Source of the DNA: Staphylococcus sp. M0911 | GTDB taxonomy: Bacteria; Bacillota; Bacilli; Staphylococcales; Staphylococcaceae | Assembly: GCF_003491325.1 (NCBI RefSeq) | Contig: NZ_CP022881.1 | Coordinates: 1,736,001-1,800,000 of the forward strand | Direction: 5' to 3' | Length of the DNA stretch: 64,000 nucleotides | In this document: piece by piece, positions 48,533-58,775 of the stretch | Layout: each line of letters opens with the position of its first letter | How positions within the stretch are numbered: the first letter of the stretch is position 1 | Made by a program: the position numbers and the translations under genes | Notes under the pieces: model-generated | Database searches by the model: none | What the model saw: only the letters and a program-made list of their open reading frames with translations | What the model was told of the DNA's origin: nothing

Positions 48533-49135
48533 ATGAAAAAAGTTTCGAAAGCTTTATTATGGTTTATAATTAGTTTCATAGTTTTTCATGCCATTTTATT
48601 TGTTATGTGGGGTGAACATCAAGAATATTGGTATTTGTATACTGGAATTATGCTAATAGCTGGTATTAGTTATGTATTTTATCAACGTGATATACATTCT
48701 AAACGGTTATTAACATCCATAGGTATTGGGATTATTGCCAGTATTATTTTAATCATTATTCAATTGATCTTATCACTCATGACGTCTGAACTAACTTATG
48801 CTTCATTAATAAAAGAATTAGCCAAAACTGGTGTACACTGGAAATGGCAAATGTTAGTAACATTAGCATTCGTTATACCGTGTCATGAATTATATATGCG
48901 CACTGTTTTACAAAATGAGTTAAATAAGTACAATTTGCCGAATTGGTTATCTATCTTAATCACTGCAATTTGTTCAAGCTCTCTATTTATATATTTAGAT
49001 AATTGGTGGATAGTACTGTTTATTTTTATAACTCAATTACTACTGTCAATTAGTTATGAATATACAAGACGTATTGCTACAACATCTATTGCACAAATTG
49101 TTGCTATTATTCTTTTATTAATTTTTCACGGATAA
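48533..49135 (+). CDS. Membrane protein related to CPBP (CAAX-like) proteases, degenerate active site
   Basis: 200 residues with about seven hydrophobic helices. In the middle, PCHELYMRTVLQNELNKY (about residues 121-138) corresponds to motif 1 of CPBP/Abi intramembrane proteases, EExxxR, with the first Glu replaced by His (HELYMR). The expected FxxxH motif 2 appears as SLFIYLDN, without the His. It is therefore likely to be a non-catalytic CPBP relative, like staphylococcal SpdC. GAAGGTT lies upstream of the ATG; it follows the DUF2187 gene by 5 nt. Confidence 0.6.
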   Translation: MKKVSKALLWFIISFIVFHAILFVMWGEHQEYWYLYTGIMLIAGISYVFYQRDIHSKRLLTSIGIGIIASIILIIIQLILSLMTSELTYASLIKELAKTGVHWKWQMLVTLAFVIPCHELYMRTVLQNELNKYNLPNWLSILITAICSSSLFIYLDNWWIVLFIFITQLLLSISYEYTRRIATTSIAQIVAIILLLIFHG

Positions 49136-49183
49136 TTTTTAGAATATTAAATGATTAGAAAATAAATATTTAAAGTATAAGTT

Positions 49184-49228
49184 TAGAGCTCCAAACCATG
49201 TGTCCTTACATGATTTAGAGCTCTATTT
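49184..49228. terminator. Bidirectional terminator after the CPBP-like gene
   Basis: TAGAGCT (49184-49190) pairs with AGCTCTA (49219-49225) with an inner CATG / CATG element, T-rich on both sides. Confidence 0.7.
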
Positions 49229-49290
49229 ATTTTTTAAAGTAATTATTTCGACACATACGTTAATTAATATGAAGGTGAAATGATATCGAA

Positions 49291-50799
49291 TTACTTAATC
49301 ACTTTAAAATTATTTATTAATTCAATTGAATAGTGCTTATCTGATAAATTTTTGGCAATTAGTGTACTCATTGTACTTTCACTAGTTTGATGAATAATAG
49401 CATCTTTTAAATATGCTTGATAGTTTCTATAACAATAATCAGTCATATTTATTCTATATAATCCATTTAAATCAATACCATCTAAAGTTACCCGGTTAAA
49501 TGGTGCTTGATTCATGTCAATGGTATAGTTAAATCCTTGCCAAAATGTACATAACGTTTCATCAATCAGTGTAGATTTTAAAGTGTCTGATTCAAATTCA
49601 AGATATGAATATGAAAATTCTAATATATCTTTAATACATTGCCCTTTAATTGTTAAATCAACAGGTTTATCTGGATATGGGTACGCATCATATAAAACTC
49701 TATTCGTTATGACGCCGTCTAGTCCTTCTTCACCATTTCGTGGTATATGTACACAACTAATTTGATAATTATAGGCTAATCTAATGCTATCATGTAATAA
49801 TTGAGCAAAAGGATGTGGTTGTCCAACTAACTCTGCTAAATCTTTAACTGGTGCGTTTATTTCAGTTTCGTTTATCTCTTCGCCTGCCCAATGTTCAACT
49901 GCTTTTCGATCATAATACGTGACATTAAGTAAATCTTCATCTTCATCATAATTATTCAAATCAATGACTTCAGGTAAAATTTCCTCAACCTCATAGGTAT
50001 TAGTTCTTTTTTTAAATCTAATTTTCACATGCACGAGTTCTTCTGCATTTTGTCCAGCTTGTACATAAACTGTTCCATGATCTTGACCAACTAAAGTTTG
50101 ATGCTGATGTGCTGTAATGATGAGATCTATAACCCCTAATTCCTCCATCAATACTTCAGCTTCATTGACATTTACCTCGTGTTTCTTATTAGATTTGCTA
50201 ATTTTGTCTAATCCACCATGATATATCACTATTAAAAAATCTGGTTCTTCGATTTCATGTATATATCTAATCCATCTTTTAGCTGATAATAATGTTTTTT
50301 CAATACTCACATCTTCTTCCATCTCTGCATATTCATTTTTCATAAGGCCATCAGCTGTTAATCCTACTATTGCAATTTTTAAATTATCAAAATGTTGAAT
50401 AGAATATGGTGTTGAAAAGTATGGTTCTTTCGTTTTGATATATTCTATATTAGCCGATAACCATGGAAATCTAGATAATGCAACAGAACGCGTTAAAAAT
50501 GACAATCCAAATTTAAATTCGTTAGGGCTAATACCACTAGCATCATATTGCATGGCATTCATTAACTTTATCATTGGATGGCGCTTATATGGTGCAACAA
50601 TAGCATAATAAAATGCTGCTAATGACCCTGCCAAACTACCGCCACTATCTAATAAGATTACATTTTGATTATTGTCTCTTACTTGTTTAACAAAAGTTCC
50701 GGCACGATATATATTTGAGCCATAATCTCCGTTTAAAAAATGACTATGCATATCAGAAGTTGCTATGACATCTACATCGATATTCTCATTTCTCTCCAT
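49291..50799 (-). CDS. Metallophosphoesterase / 5'-nucleotidase family protein (YunD-like)
   Basis: 502 residues, cytoplasmic (no signal peptide, unlike secreted UshA-type enzymes). The metallophosphatase domain shows ATSDMHSHFLNG (metal-binding D-x-H), LLDSGGSLAGS, IYHGGLDK and DLIITAHQHQTLVGQ; the C-terminal 5'-nucleotidase substrate domain includes GVITNRVLYDAYPYPDKP. Members hydrolyse nucleotides or related phosphate esters. The second metal-site Asn-rich motif (normally GNHE) reads SGISPNEFKFG here, a variation from the canonical form. GGTGTG precedes the ATG. Confidence 0.85.
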   Translation of the reverse strand: MERNENIDVDVIATSDMHSHFLNGDYGSNIYRAGTFVKQVRDNNQNVILLDSGGSLAGSLAAFYYAIVAPYKRHPMIKLMNAMQYDASGISPNEFKFGLSFLTRSVALSRFPWLSANIEYIKTKEPYFSTPYSIQHFDNLKIAIVGLTADGLMKNEYAEMEEDVSIEKTLLSAKRWIRYIHEIEEPDFLIVIYHGGLDKISKSNKKHEVNVNEAEVLMEELGVIDLIITAHQHQTLVGQDHGTVYVQAGQNAEELVHVKIRFKKRTNTYEVEEILPEVIDLNNYDEDEDLLNVTYYDRKAVEHWAGEEINETEINAPVKDLAELVGQPHPFAQLLHDSIRLAYNYQISCVHIPRNGEEGLDGVITNRVLYDAYPYPDKPVDLTIKGQCIKDILEFSYSYLEFESDTLKSTLIDETLCTFWQGFNYTIDMNQAPFNRVTLDGIDLNGLYRINMTDYCYRNYQAYLKDAIIHQTSESTMSTLIAKNLSDKHYSIELINNFKVIK

Positions 50800-50893
50800 C
50801 TCAACACACCTCTCATTATGGTTAGTTTAACATGTATTTTTGTTTAAGTGATATCTCTTTGGATAGATAACTTATTTTATCAACAATAATACA

Positions 50894-50939
50894 AAAGACA
50901 TTTTAAGTATAAACTGTCTTTGATACTTAAAATGTCTTT
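50894..50939. terminator. Terminator between the Ktr gene and the phosphoesterase gene
   Basis: Perfect 17-bp stem AAAGACATTTTAAGTAT (50894-50910) / ATACTTAAAATGTCTTT (50923-50939), 12-nt loop. It closes the minus-strand Ktr transcript. Confidence 0.85.
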
Positions 50940-50947
50940 AATTAAAT

Positions 50948-52306
50948 TTATCCAATTTGTATACGTTCTTTAGGGTAGCTAAATTTTTTAGGCTCTTTTC
51001 TTCCAGCTATCATTATAATAAAGGAAATTAAACCTACACGTCCTATAAACATTAATATCATTAATACAATTTTTGTAATATTGCTTACATCATCTGTTAC
51101 ACCTAGTGTTAAACCACATGTACCAAACGCCGACATAACTTCAAAGAAAACTTGTAAAAATGATAGTTTTCCTTGCTCTGCTACAGATATAATAATCATG
51201 CTTGTGAAGGTCAAAATGGAAGCCATGGTAAATACCATAAATGATCGTTGTATATCCATAATATGAATTTCTCTATTGAATACTTTAATTGAAATTTTAT
51301 CTGCAGAATTACTAAAATTAATGACAAATAAAATTAAAATAGCGAAAGTAGTAGTACGGATACCACCACCTACTGAACTAGGAGATGAACCTATAAACAT
51401 CAAAATGCTCATAATGATATTTGTTGCATCACTAAAGTGGGATACATCAATGGTTTGTAATCCTGCACTCCTAGTTGTAGCTGATTGAAACAGCGAATAA
51501 AACAACGACTGATGCCAACTCATCCCTTTGAATGCATGGTTATGTTCAAGTAAGAAAATAATGATAACACCAAAAACAAATAAGAATAAATATGTTGATG
51601 TTGTAATTTTCGTAAATAATGAAAATCTAAAATTTGTTACTCTATTTTTAATGTAGGCTTTGACTTCAAGCAACACTGGAAAGCCAATAGAACCTAAAAC
51701 GATTAGGAACATTACAATCGTTTGCACAAAATAATCTTTTGCATATGGGACAAGTGAATCACCTGTGATATCGAGACCGCCATTAGTTGTGGCTGATATA
51801 GAAACAAATATCCCCTGCATAATAGCATATTTTAAATCGGGATTATCTCTATAAAAATAAAATGCAAGTAAAAGTGCACCTATAAATTCAATTACAAATA
51901 TGGTTCTAACTATTTCTAAGATTAATTTTACAGTCCCACTCATTGTATCTTTATTGTTATCAAGCATAATTAGCTGGCGTTCACGAATACCTATATGTTT
52001 ACCTAATACGACCCACAATAATGTTCCAATGGCCATCACACCGATACCGCCAATATTTAAAATGACTAGTATAATAATTTGACCAAACGTAGAATACGTA
52101 TCAACAATACTAATTGGTGTTAATCCCGTAACGCTTATTCCAGATACTGCTACAAATAATGTATCTATTGGATTAACGTCGACTCCAGATTTGTGTACAT
52201 ATGGTAGATTTAACAACAAGAACGCGACAACAATTGCTGCTAAATAGTATAGAACTATCCCTTGTTGAGGACTGGATCTTTTTAATAGTTGGCCAAATAT
52301 CGACAT
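50948..52306 (-). CDS. ktrD: Potassium uptake channel subunit, KtrB/KtrD family
   Basis: This is the membrane pore of a Ktr potassium importer that works with a cytoplasmic KtrA/KtrC-type regulator not encoded here. 452 residues with the fourfold M1-P-M2 plan of the TrkH/KtrB family; pore loops with the selectivity Gly include VSGISVTGLTPI (loop 1), ISATTNGGLDITG (loop 2), SATTRSAGLQTIDV (loop 3) and SAFGTCGLTLGVT (loop 4), and SSPSSVGGGIRTTT lies in the M2C2/M3 gate region. By position next to htrA I recall this as ktrD of S. aureus. Ends 17 nt from htrA upstream, so the two may be co-transcribed. Confidence 0.88.
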   Translation of the reverse strand: MSIFGQLLKRSSPQQGIVLYYLAAIVVAFLLLNLPYVHKSGVDVNPIDTLFVAVSGISVTGLTPISIVDTYSTFGQIIILVILNIGGIGVMAIGTLLWVVLGKHIGIRERQLIMLDNNKDTMSGTVKLILEIVRTIFVIEFIGALLLAFYFYRDNPDLKYAIMQGIFVSISATTNGGLDITGDSLVPYAKDYFVQTIVMFLIVLGSIGFPVLLEVKAYIKNRVTNFRFSLFTKITTSTYLFLFVFGVIIIFLLEHNHAFKGMSWHQSLFYSLFQSATTRSAGLQTIDVSHFSDATNIIMSILMFIGSSPSSVGGGIRTTTFAILILFVINFSNSADKISIKVFNREIHIMDIQRSFMVFTMASILTFTSMIIISVAEQGKLSFLQVFFEVMSAFGTCGLTLGVTDDVSNITKIVLMILMFIGRVGLISFIIMIAGRKEPKKFSYPKERIQIG

Positions 52307-52322
52307 TCATTTCACCTCAACA

Positions 52323-54122
52323 TTATTTTAGTTTTATATCTATATTAATGACTTTTCCATCTCTATACACTTTAGCTTTTAATGTACTTTTGTCTTCTCT
52401 ATGATTAAATATAATTTGTCTATATCTTAAATTATCTTCAATTCTTTTCCCATCTAATTCTACTATGACATCATCTTTTTTCAACCCTGATTTATCGCCA
52501 GGGGCATTAGGCTTTACTTCACCAACTATAATACCATTTTTAACACTATCGGGTAATTTGATTGATTGGCGTTCGTCATCATCAATATCTGCTACATTTT
52601 TAATTTTGATTCCAGTATTAGGATATTCAATTTTACCTTCTTTCTCTAAATGAGCAGCTATTTTTTGAGCATCATTAATTGGTATTGCAAATCCCATACC
52701 TTCCACATTATCCATATCAATCTTCAGAGAAACAATACCTATCAGTTTACCATCTCTATCTACAACTGCACCACCTGAATTACCAGGATTCACAGGAGCA
52801 TTAATTTGGAAGGCTTTCATTAGTACATCATAGCTATCGTCTTTATCAATATCTACTGGTACATGCCTATCTAAACCAGAGACTATACCATCAGATACAC
52901 TTTCTTTGAAGTCAACACCTAATGGATTACCCACTACAATAATAGGTTCTCCTAAAACAAGATGATTAGAATTACCAATGGTGATGGCTTTTACAGAATC
53001 ATCTGCACTTTTAGCTTTAATGACTGCTATATCAGACCATTTATCGGTACCAATCACTTTTCCTTGAACCGACTTATTATTACCAAATGTTATCTTTTGT
53101 TTATCCTTATTACCAACTACGTGAGCATTTGTCATAATAAAAAGAGAGTCGCCCACTTTTTTGTAGACGACACCTGAACCAATTTCATTATCTGCTTTAG
53201 ATGTATTATTTGGAACTGAAGTATTTTTTGTCCCTTCGTTCTCTACTGTTACTACAGATTTTACTGTACTATTCGCACTTTTCATTGTGTCAGTATAATG
53301 TTTATTCGTAGGTGTTAAAGCACTGTCATTTGTATGGTCATTTTTATTAACATTAGTAAAAATAGCGTTAAGTATAATAATTAATAATATCACGCCTATA
53401 ATAATCGCTATTTTAGGCCAATGTTCCTTAAAGAATGACTTGATAATATCTAGATAATCCGTTTTATTTTCTACTTTATTTTGAGTTGAAGATGCATTAT
53501 CTTTCTTTGTTTCAAATTGATTTTGTTTAGCACTTTGCTTGCTATGATGCTGATGTTTCTTTTCAGTATCAAAATCACGATTTTCAACAGAAGTTGATTG
53601 TTTATTTAACTTCTTACTAGATTCTGTTTTATTGTTTTTCTTTTCACTTTCAATTTCACTACCGTTATTTAGGTGATTTTCTTGAGATGCTTTTGATGCT
53701 AATCTATCACTTTGATGCTCCCCATAAGTAGATTTTTCATGTTCTTCTTGTTTGCTATCATTTGATGATTGATTTTTACGATTTTGCGTTCGTTTAAGTT
53801 GTTGTTCCTCAGGTAATGTTAATTTCGACTTATCATTTTCTTGATCTTGTTGCGTTTTATTCGTTTTATCATTTTGATTTGATACTTGATTTTGTTGTTG
53901 GTGAATTTCTTCTTTAGTTAGCTTTTCTATTCTTGCTTTTCTTAAGTTATCTTTAACCCTTTCTTCATTAACTTTAGCTTGGTATTCTTCTTTTTTAGCT
54001 TGAATTCTTTCTTTTTGTCTTTGTTTTTCTACTCTTTCTTCTCTTTCTTCATTATGAAAAAATTCACGACGTTGACGTCGATAGCTTTTACGAGGAATTA
54101 CTTGTTTTTTATTTTTTTCCAC
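52323..54122 (-). CDS. htrA: HtrA-like membrane serine protease
   Basis: A surface quality-control protease. 599 residues; start GTG at 54122 with AGGAGTGG upstream. The first 225 residues are cytoplasmic and very low in complexity (K, E, Q, N, R), followed by one membrane helix (about 230-252, [18 protein letters not shown]). Then comes the trypsin-like domain with the triad: His in TNAHVVG (about 331), Asp in SDIAVIK (about 364), Ser in NPGNSGGAV (about 446), and a C-terminal PDZ domain ([26 protein letters not shown]). S. aureus has a longer (769-residue) relative at this locus as I recall. Probably translated with ktrD. Confidence 0.92.
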   Translation of the reverse strand: MEKNKKQVIPRKSYRRQRREFFHNEEREERVEKQRQKERIQAKKEEYQAKVNEERVKDNLRKARIEKLTKEEIHQQQNQVSNQNDKTNKTQQDQENDKSKLTLPEEQQLKRTQNRKNQSSNDSKQEEHEKSTYGEHQSDRLASKASQENHLNNGSEIESEKKNNKTESSKKLNKQSTSVENRDFDTEKKHQHHSKQSAKQNQFETKKDNASSTQNKVENKTDYLDIIKSFFKEHWPKIAIIIGVILLIIILNAIFTNVNKNDHTNDSALTPTNKHYTDTMKSANSTVKSVVTVENEGTKNTSVPNNTSKADNEIGSGVVYKKVGDSLFIMTNAHVVGNKDKQKITFGNNKSVQGKVIGTDKWSDIAVIKAKSADDSVKAITIGNSNHLVLGEPIIVVGNPLGVDFKESVSDGIVSGLDRHVPVDIDKDDSYDVLMKAFQINAPVNPGNSGGAVVDRDGKLIGIVSLKIDMDNVEGMGFAIPINDAQKIAAHLEKEGKIEYPNTGIKIKNVADIDDDERQSIKLPDSVKNGIIVGEVKPNAPGDKSGLKKDDVIVELDGKRIEDNLRYRQIIFNHREDKSTLKAKVYRDGKVINIDIKLK

Positions 54123-54290
54123 TAGATAGCCACTCCTATCATTTCAATCAATTACTTTTATTATGACATACTCAATGGGTTTAAGGTAACATTTTTCACT
54201 GTGATATGTATAACCTCAATAAATAGTATTATGTATATATAAATTTTAATATTTTATTATTAAAACTGCAATGTTTAACAAATATTAAAT

Positions 54291-54320
54291 AAGACTTCGT
54301 ATTAATATACGAAGCCTTAG
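54291..54320 (-). terminator. Terminator of the TerC-family gene
   Basis: On the minus strand AAGGCTTCGTAT / ATACGAAGTCTT (54318-54307 with 54302-54291; one mismatch), then ATTTAATATTT. Confidence 0.65.
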
Positions 54321-54324
54321 ATTA

Positions 54325-55125
54325 TTATTTCTTTTTCTTTTTATTACTTACAGCTGATGTTAACCAACCGATAACAACTAGTAATATTAGGACTGCCCAG
54401 AAAATAGATTGCCATAAAACTGTATGTGGGAATTCTTCTGGTAAGATACCTACGTCTTTATGTGCTAATACTAATACGACTAATTTAATTCCGACCCAAC
54501 CTACAATCGCGAAAGCTGCGCCTTCTAAACCAGGATATTTATTTAATAATTCAACAAACCATGTTGCTGCGAAACGCATTAAAATAACGCCTATCATTCC
54601 GCCTAAAAACATCACTGAGAATTGACCTAAATCCATGCCACCAAAATGTATACCTACTTTTGGTAAAGTCACAGCGATTGCTAATGCTGCTAACATGGAA
54701 TCAATAGCAAATGCAATGTCTGCGAATTCTACTTTAAATACAGTACCCCAGAATGCTTTGGGACCAACTTTCTTTTCTTGACCTTCTTCGTCAAAGTGAT
54801 GGTCATCTCCAACATTTTCCTGATTCTTGTCATCTTTCTTATGGAAGAATTCCCATAAATTTTTAATTGACATATAGATTAAATATACAGCTCCTGCTGC
54901 TTGAATAAACCAGAAATTAGCAATAATACTAATTAAGAATAATGCTAAAAATCTAAATATAAATGCGCCTAATAAACCATAAAATAGTGCTTTCTTTCTT
55001 TGCTCAGGTGGTAAATGCTTTACCATAACTGCCATTACTATTGCATTATCGGCAGCTAAAAGACCCTCTAAAAATACTAAGACTAGTAATACCCATGCAT
55101 AGGATAACAACAAACTCGGATCCAT
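54325..55125 (-). CDS. TerC-family membrane protein (probable Mn efflux)
   Basis: 266 residues starting at ATG 55125 (MDPSLLLSYAW); a TTG at 55134 is closer to the AAAGGAG and is rejected. About seven membrane helices with the TerC Asp-rich motifs: LLAADNAIVMA (about residue 24) and VEFADIAFAIDSMLAA (about 130-145), which bind metal. An acidic/His-rich loop (DDKNQENVGDDHHFDEEGQEKK) lies between. B. subtilis relatives (MeeY/MeeF) export or metallate with manganese, and the preceding Mn riboswitch supports this. Inference: expressed when Mn is high. Confidence 0.9.
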   Translation of the reverse strand: MDPSLLLSYAWVLLVLVFLEGLLAADNAIVMAVMVKHLPPEQRKKALFYGLLGAFIFRFLALFLISIIANFWFIQAAGAVYLIYMSIKNLWEFFHKKDDKNQENVGDDHHFDEEGQEKKVGPKAFWGTVFKVEFADIAFAIDSMLAALAIAVTLPKVGIHFGGMDLGQFSVMFLGGMIGVILMRFAATWFVELLNKYPGLEGAAFAIVGWVGIKLVVLVLAHKDVGILPEEFPHTVLWQSIFWAVLILLVVIGWLTSAVSNKKKKK

Positions 55126-55159
55126 AGTGGACAACTCCTTTAAATTTTATACAAATAAA

Positions 55160-55316
55160 GAGACCTATGCTAAATAATAGCAAAGGTCTCACTTAGCAAA
55201 TATTATTGCCCACTTTACCGGAAGTGAATACTTCGTAATGACGATAAAGCGTAAAATCACTTAAATCATTTAAGTGACCATCAAGTTACTCCCCTCTGAC
55301 ATGAGTGTCATAGGTA
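55160..55316 (-). promoter_or_regulatory. Manganese (yybP-ykoY) riboswitch upstream of the TerC-family gene
   Basis: On the minus strand the leader has the class signature AGGGGAGTAACTTGATGG (about 55279-55296) and ACTTCCGG (about 55219-55226), then GTGAGACCTTTGC flowing into a terminator hairpin (GAGACCTTTGCTA / TAGCATAGGTCTC, 55160-55190) with TTTATTT. ACCTATG at the 5' end (55309-55315) is complementary to CATAGGT in the terminator's 3' arm, a probable antiterminator. Mn2+ binding would favour read-through. Confidence 0.88.
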
Positions 55317-55335
55317 TTTATTTGTGAATATAAAT

Positions 55336-55364
55336 ATTATACAGGTTAATTGCTATAATGACAA
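55336..55364 (-). promoter_or_regulatory. Promoter of the Mn riboswitch transcript
   Basis: On the minus strand TTGTCA (55359-55364), 17-bp spacer, TATAAT (55336-55341). Transcript start near 55329, giving about 200 nt of leader before the ATG. Confidence 0.85.
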
Positions 55365-55430
55365 TTTATTATTTAATAACATCATCATTACATTAAAAGC
55401 GATACCCACATATATATATAGCCAAACATT

Positions 55431-56993
55431 TTACAATAAACTATATAATTTAATGTCTGGGAATTTTTCTTCAAACCAACGTGTCGCAAATTCATTTTCA
55501 AATAAAAATACATAATTATCATAACGATCGTGTACAAGTATCGAACGAGATGTATTCATATTATCTTTAATATCTTCCTCGTTTTCAATCCATCTTGCAA
55601 TTTTACGGCCTACTGGTTCCATCACTACATCTACGTTGTATTCATTGTTCATTCGATGTTCAAAAACTTCAAATTGTAGCTGTCCAACTGCACCTAAAAT
55701 AATTTGATTCGTGTGCAATGTTTTATAGTATTGAATCGCACCCTCTTGTACTAATTGCTCAATGCCTTTATGAAAATGCTTTTGTTTCATAACATTTTTC
55801 GCAGATACTTTCATAAATATTTCAGGTGTAAATTGTGGTAAATCTTGGAAACTAAAGTTTTGTTTCCCACCAACTAATGTGTCTCCAATTTGATAATTTC
55901 CTGTATCATATAAACCTATAATATCTCCTGCGACTGCATGATTAACTGTTTCTTTATCATCCGCCATAAATGATGTTGATCGTGTAATCTTTTGTTTTTT
56001 GCTCGTACGTTGTAAGGTTACATCCATACCATGTTCAAATGCACCGCTGACTACTCTCATAAATGCAATTCTATCTCTATGTTTCGGGTCCATGTTTGCT
56101 TGAATTTTAAATATAAATCCTGAAAAGTCAGTATCAAAAGGACTTACTTCAACATCTTCTTTAGTTTGACGAGCATTTGGCATTGGTGCATGATCGACAT
56201 AAGCATTTAAAAAGTTTTGAACTCCGAAATTAGCTAATGCTGATCCGAAGAATACTGGTGTCAATTCACCATTTAATAATGCTTCATTATCAAAATTTTC
56301 TCCTGCTTCTTCTACTAACATTAATTCTTCAATCGCTTGTTCGAATGCACTATCATTTTTAATCGCATGATCTTCTTCTAATTCATAATCGTCATTTAGG
56401 TGTAAGATATTTTCTTCATCTCTAAACGGTTCAATAGATTTAGATTTTCTATCAATAATACCAAAGAAGTTTTGACCCATACCTACTGGCCAATTCATTG
56501 GATAAGTATCAATATTTAATGTTTCTTCAATTTCATCCAATAATTCAAATGGTTCCTTACCAACACGGTCTAACTTGTTAATAAAGGTAAAGATAGGAAT
56601 ACCTCGCATCTTACAAACTTTAAATAATTTGAGTGTTTGGGGCTCTATACCTTTCGCACAGTCAATTACCATCACGGCACTATCTACTGCCATTAAAGTA
56701 CGATACGTATCTTCTGAAAAGTCTTCGTGACCTGGTGTATCTAAAATATTAATCTTATAATCATCATAATCAAATTGCATTACAGAACTCGTTACTGAAA
56801 TACCACGTTCTTGTTCTACTTTCATCCAGTCACTTGTAGCGAACTTACCTGTTTTCTTACCTTTAACAGTACCTGCTTCACGAATAGCACCACTGAAGAA
56901 TAGTAGTTTTTCAGTTAAGGTTGTTTTCCCAGCATCCGGATGGGATATAATAGCAAAAGTCTTTCTTGACTCTACTTCTTCCTTTATATTCAT
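55431..56993 (-). CDS. prfC: Peptide chain release factor 3
   Basis: RF3 is a GTPase that frees RF1/RF2 from ribosomes. 520 residues. G motifs: [13 protein letters not shown] (G1, about residues 17-29), [12 protein letters not shown] (G3) and FINKLDR (G4). [13 protein letters not shown] is the switch-1 area. The rest follows the EF-G-like plan up to the C-terminal [17 protein letters not shown]. The start ATG overlaps the end of the small gene upstream (56993), indicating co-transcription with that gene and murE. Confidence 0.96.
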   Translation of the reverse strand: MNIKEEVESRKTFAIISHPDAGKTTLTEKLLFFSGAIREAGTVKGKKTGKFATSDWMKVEQERGISVTSSVMQFDYDDYKINILDTPGHEDFSEDTYRTLMAVDSAVMVIDCAKGIEPQTLKLFKVCKMRGIPIFTFINKLDRVGKEPFELLDEIEETLNIDTYPMNWPVGMGQNFFGIIDRKSKSIEPFRDEENILHLNDDYELEEDHAIKNDSAFEQAIEELMLVEEAGENFDNEALLNGELTPVFFGSALANFGVQNFLNAYVDHAPMPNARQTKEDVEVSPFDTDFSGFIFKIQANMDPKHRDRIAFMRVVSGAFEHGMDVTLQRTSKKQKITRSTSFMADDKETVNHAVAGDIIGLYDTGNYQIGDTLVGGKQNFSFQDLPQFTPEIFMKVSAKNVMKQKHFHKGIEQLVQEGAIQYYKTLHTNQIILGAVGQLQFEVFEHRMNNEYNVDVVMEPVGRKIARWIENEEDIKDNMNTSRSILVHDRYDNYVFLFENEFATRWFEEKFPDIKLYSLL

Positions 56994-57241
56994 TAATCAT
57001 TCTCCTTTAATATTGTTTCAAACCAATTGGTTACAACATTTGCTAATTTTTGAGCTTCTTCTTCATCATTAAATGTGAAAAATTGCATCAATAACGTATC
57101 GTTTATTTCTGACCTAGTTAAATCAATGGCGACTTCAACTGACCAAAATTGATCAGGTATAGCAATAAGCATTGTATCATTCAATCTTTGAAAATATACT
57201 TGAAATGCGTATGTTCCTTCTGTATATTCTCTAATCTTCAA
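56993..57241 (-). CDS. 82-residue conserved protein between murE and prfC
   Basis: Begins at a TTG (57241; [14 protein letters not shown]) or an upstream GTG in the same frame (57256); GGTGGG in the murE tail gives a fitting site for the TTG. About 82 residues, no membrane helix, acidic C-terminus ([24 protein letters not shown]). The body [24 protein letters not shown] suggests a compact alpha/beta protein. It overlaps murE at its start by 11 nt and the prfC ATG at its stop, so it is embedded in an operon. Function unknown. Confidence 0.75.
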   Translation of the reverse strand: MKIREYTEGTYAFQVYFQRLNDTMLIAIPDQFWSVEVAIDLTRSEINDTLLMQFFTFNDEEEAQKLANVVTNWFETILKEND

Positions 57242-58715
57242 CAGGCCCACCGCCAAATTTTTTATAAGCCGCTTCTAAACCAATTAAGTCATCACGGTGT
57301 GGTACCTTTACATGCCCAGGCATAATTTGATAAGGTTCTCTACCTTTTGAAGCTAATACTACAGTATCACCAGGTTCTGCAACATCAATGGCATGTTTAA
57401 TACCTTCTGCTCTATCTTCAAATTCAACATAATTTGAGTGAGTGGCACCCTTAGCTAATTCAGCTGTAAGCATTTTAGGATCATCATTGGCAGGATTATC
57501 AGGCGTGAAAATAACGTAATCAGCACGACAAGCTACGCTACCCATTTCAGGCGTTTTAGTCATGTCTCTTTCACCAGCCATACCTACTAAGAAGATAAGT
57601 TTTTGTTTCACAAATGGTTTAACTGCATCAATGAGTTTATTCATTCCATCTGCAGTATGTGCATAATCTATAATTAAATCTATTGGCAAATTAGGGTCTA
57701 ATACTTCTAAACGTCCCTCTACTGGTTCAAGCGATTTGACCGCTTCAATGATGTCTTCAAATGTCGCACCTTTACTCCAAACCGCTATCATAGCTGCCAT
57801 AATGTTTGAAATATTGAATTTACCTACATATGGACTTTCAACTTGATAACTACCAAATGGTGTGTCAAATTCAAATTTAACACCTTGTAAAGATTCTTCT
57901 ACATTAATTGCTTTAAACTGTGCATCATGATCTATACCATATGTAAATACCTCATACGGCGTAACAGAAGCTAGATACTCTGAAAAATCGTCATCATTAT
58001 TTAATACTACATATTTTTCTTTAGCGAGGTCCTCTCCTAATTGACTAAATAATAGTGATTTAGCATGTCCATATGCTTCCATTGTTCCATGAAAATCTAA
58101 ATGATCTTGCGTTAAATTAGAAAAAATCGCAACATCAAATTCCACGCCTCTTAATCGACCTAATGATAAACCATGACTAGATACTTCCATTGTCATTGCT
58201 TCAGCACCTTCATCAACAGCTTCTTTGATTTTTTTAGTTAGAGATACTGTTTCTGGTGTTGTATTCGCACCTTTTGTTTTTGTTTCATTAATTTGAAAAC
58301 CATTCGTTCCTAAATAAGCACTACTTTTATTTAATTTTCTATAAATTAAATGAATCATTGTTGCTATAGATGTTTTACCATTTGTTCCTGTTACACCATA
58401 TGTAACTAAATGATGACTCGGAAAGTCAAATAATTCATGTGCTAATAAGCTCGCTACTCTTAAAGTGTCAGGTACAATAATTTGAGTAACTTCACCTTTT
58501 AAGTCTTGCTCTCTATTGACTACAATGATACTACATCCTTGATCTACTACATTTTGACAAAACTTATGGCTATCAACTGTATAACCTTTTGATGCGACAA
58601 AAATACTGCCTTCTTTAGCTGTTCTTGAGTCAGTAGTGATATCTACTACTTCTTTATCTAATGTTCCTATAACTTGTTTTACTCGAATTTTTTCGAACAA
58701 TACACTCGCATTCAA
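57231..58715 (-). CDS. murE: UDP-MurNAc-tripeptide synthetase (L-lysine adding)
   Basis: MurE adds the third stem-peptide residue to UDP-MurNAc-dipeptide in the cytoplasm. 494 residues; start TTG at 58715 with AAGGAGCG upstream. Seen: Walker-type [15 protein letters not shown] (about residues 109-123), the carbamylated-Lys region [15 protein letters not shown], and DNPANDDP near 406. The DNPA form, instead of DNPR of the diaminopimelate enzymes, marks a lysine-specific MurE, consistent with the Lys-type staphylococcal wall. Followed by the overlapping small gene and prfC. Confidence 0.97.
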   Translation of the reverse strand: MNASVLFEKIRVKQVIGTLDKEVVDITTDSRTAKEGSIFVASKGYTVDSHKFCQNVVDQGCSIIVVNREQDLKGEVTQIIVPDTLRVASLLAHELFDFPSHHLVTYGVTGTNGKTSIATMIHLIYRKLNKSSAYLGTNGFQINETKTKGANTTPETVSLTKKIKEAVDEGAEAMTMEVSSHGLSLGRLRGVEFDVAIFSNLTQDHLDFHGTMEAYGHAKSLLFSQLGEDLAKEKYVVLNNDDDFSEYLASVTPYEVFTYGIDHDAQFKAINVEESLQGVKFEFDTPFGSYQVESPYVGKFNISNIMAAMIAVWSKGATFEDIIEAVKSLEPVEGRLEVLDPNLPIDLIIDYAHTADGMNKLIDAVKPFVKQKLIFLVGMAGERDMTKTPEMGSVACRADYVIFTPDNPANDDPKMLTAELAKGATHSNYVEFEDRAEGIKHAIDVAEPGDTVVLASKGREPYQIMPGHVKVPHRDDLIGLEAAYKKFGGGPVED

Positions 58716-58746
58716 AATGAATCGCTCCTTTTTTTACATTAAGTCT

Positions 58747-58775
58747 ATTATACACGTTTTGATGACTATGATAAA
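58747..58775 (-). promoter_or_regulatory. Promoter of murE
   Basis: On the minus strand TTTATC (58770-58775), 17-bp spacer, TATAAT (58747-58752), giving a leader of about 25 nt. Confidence 0.7.
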
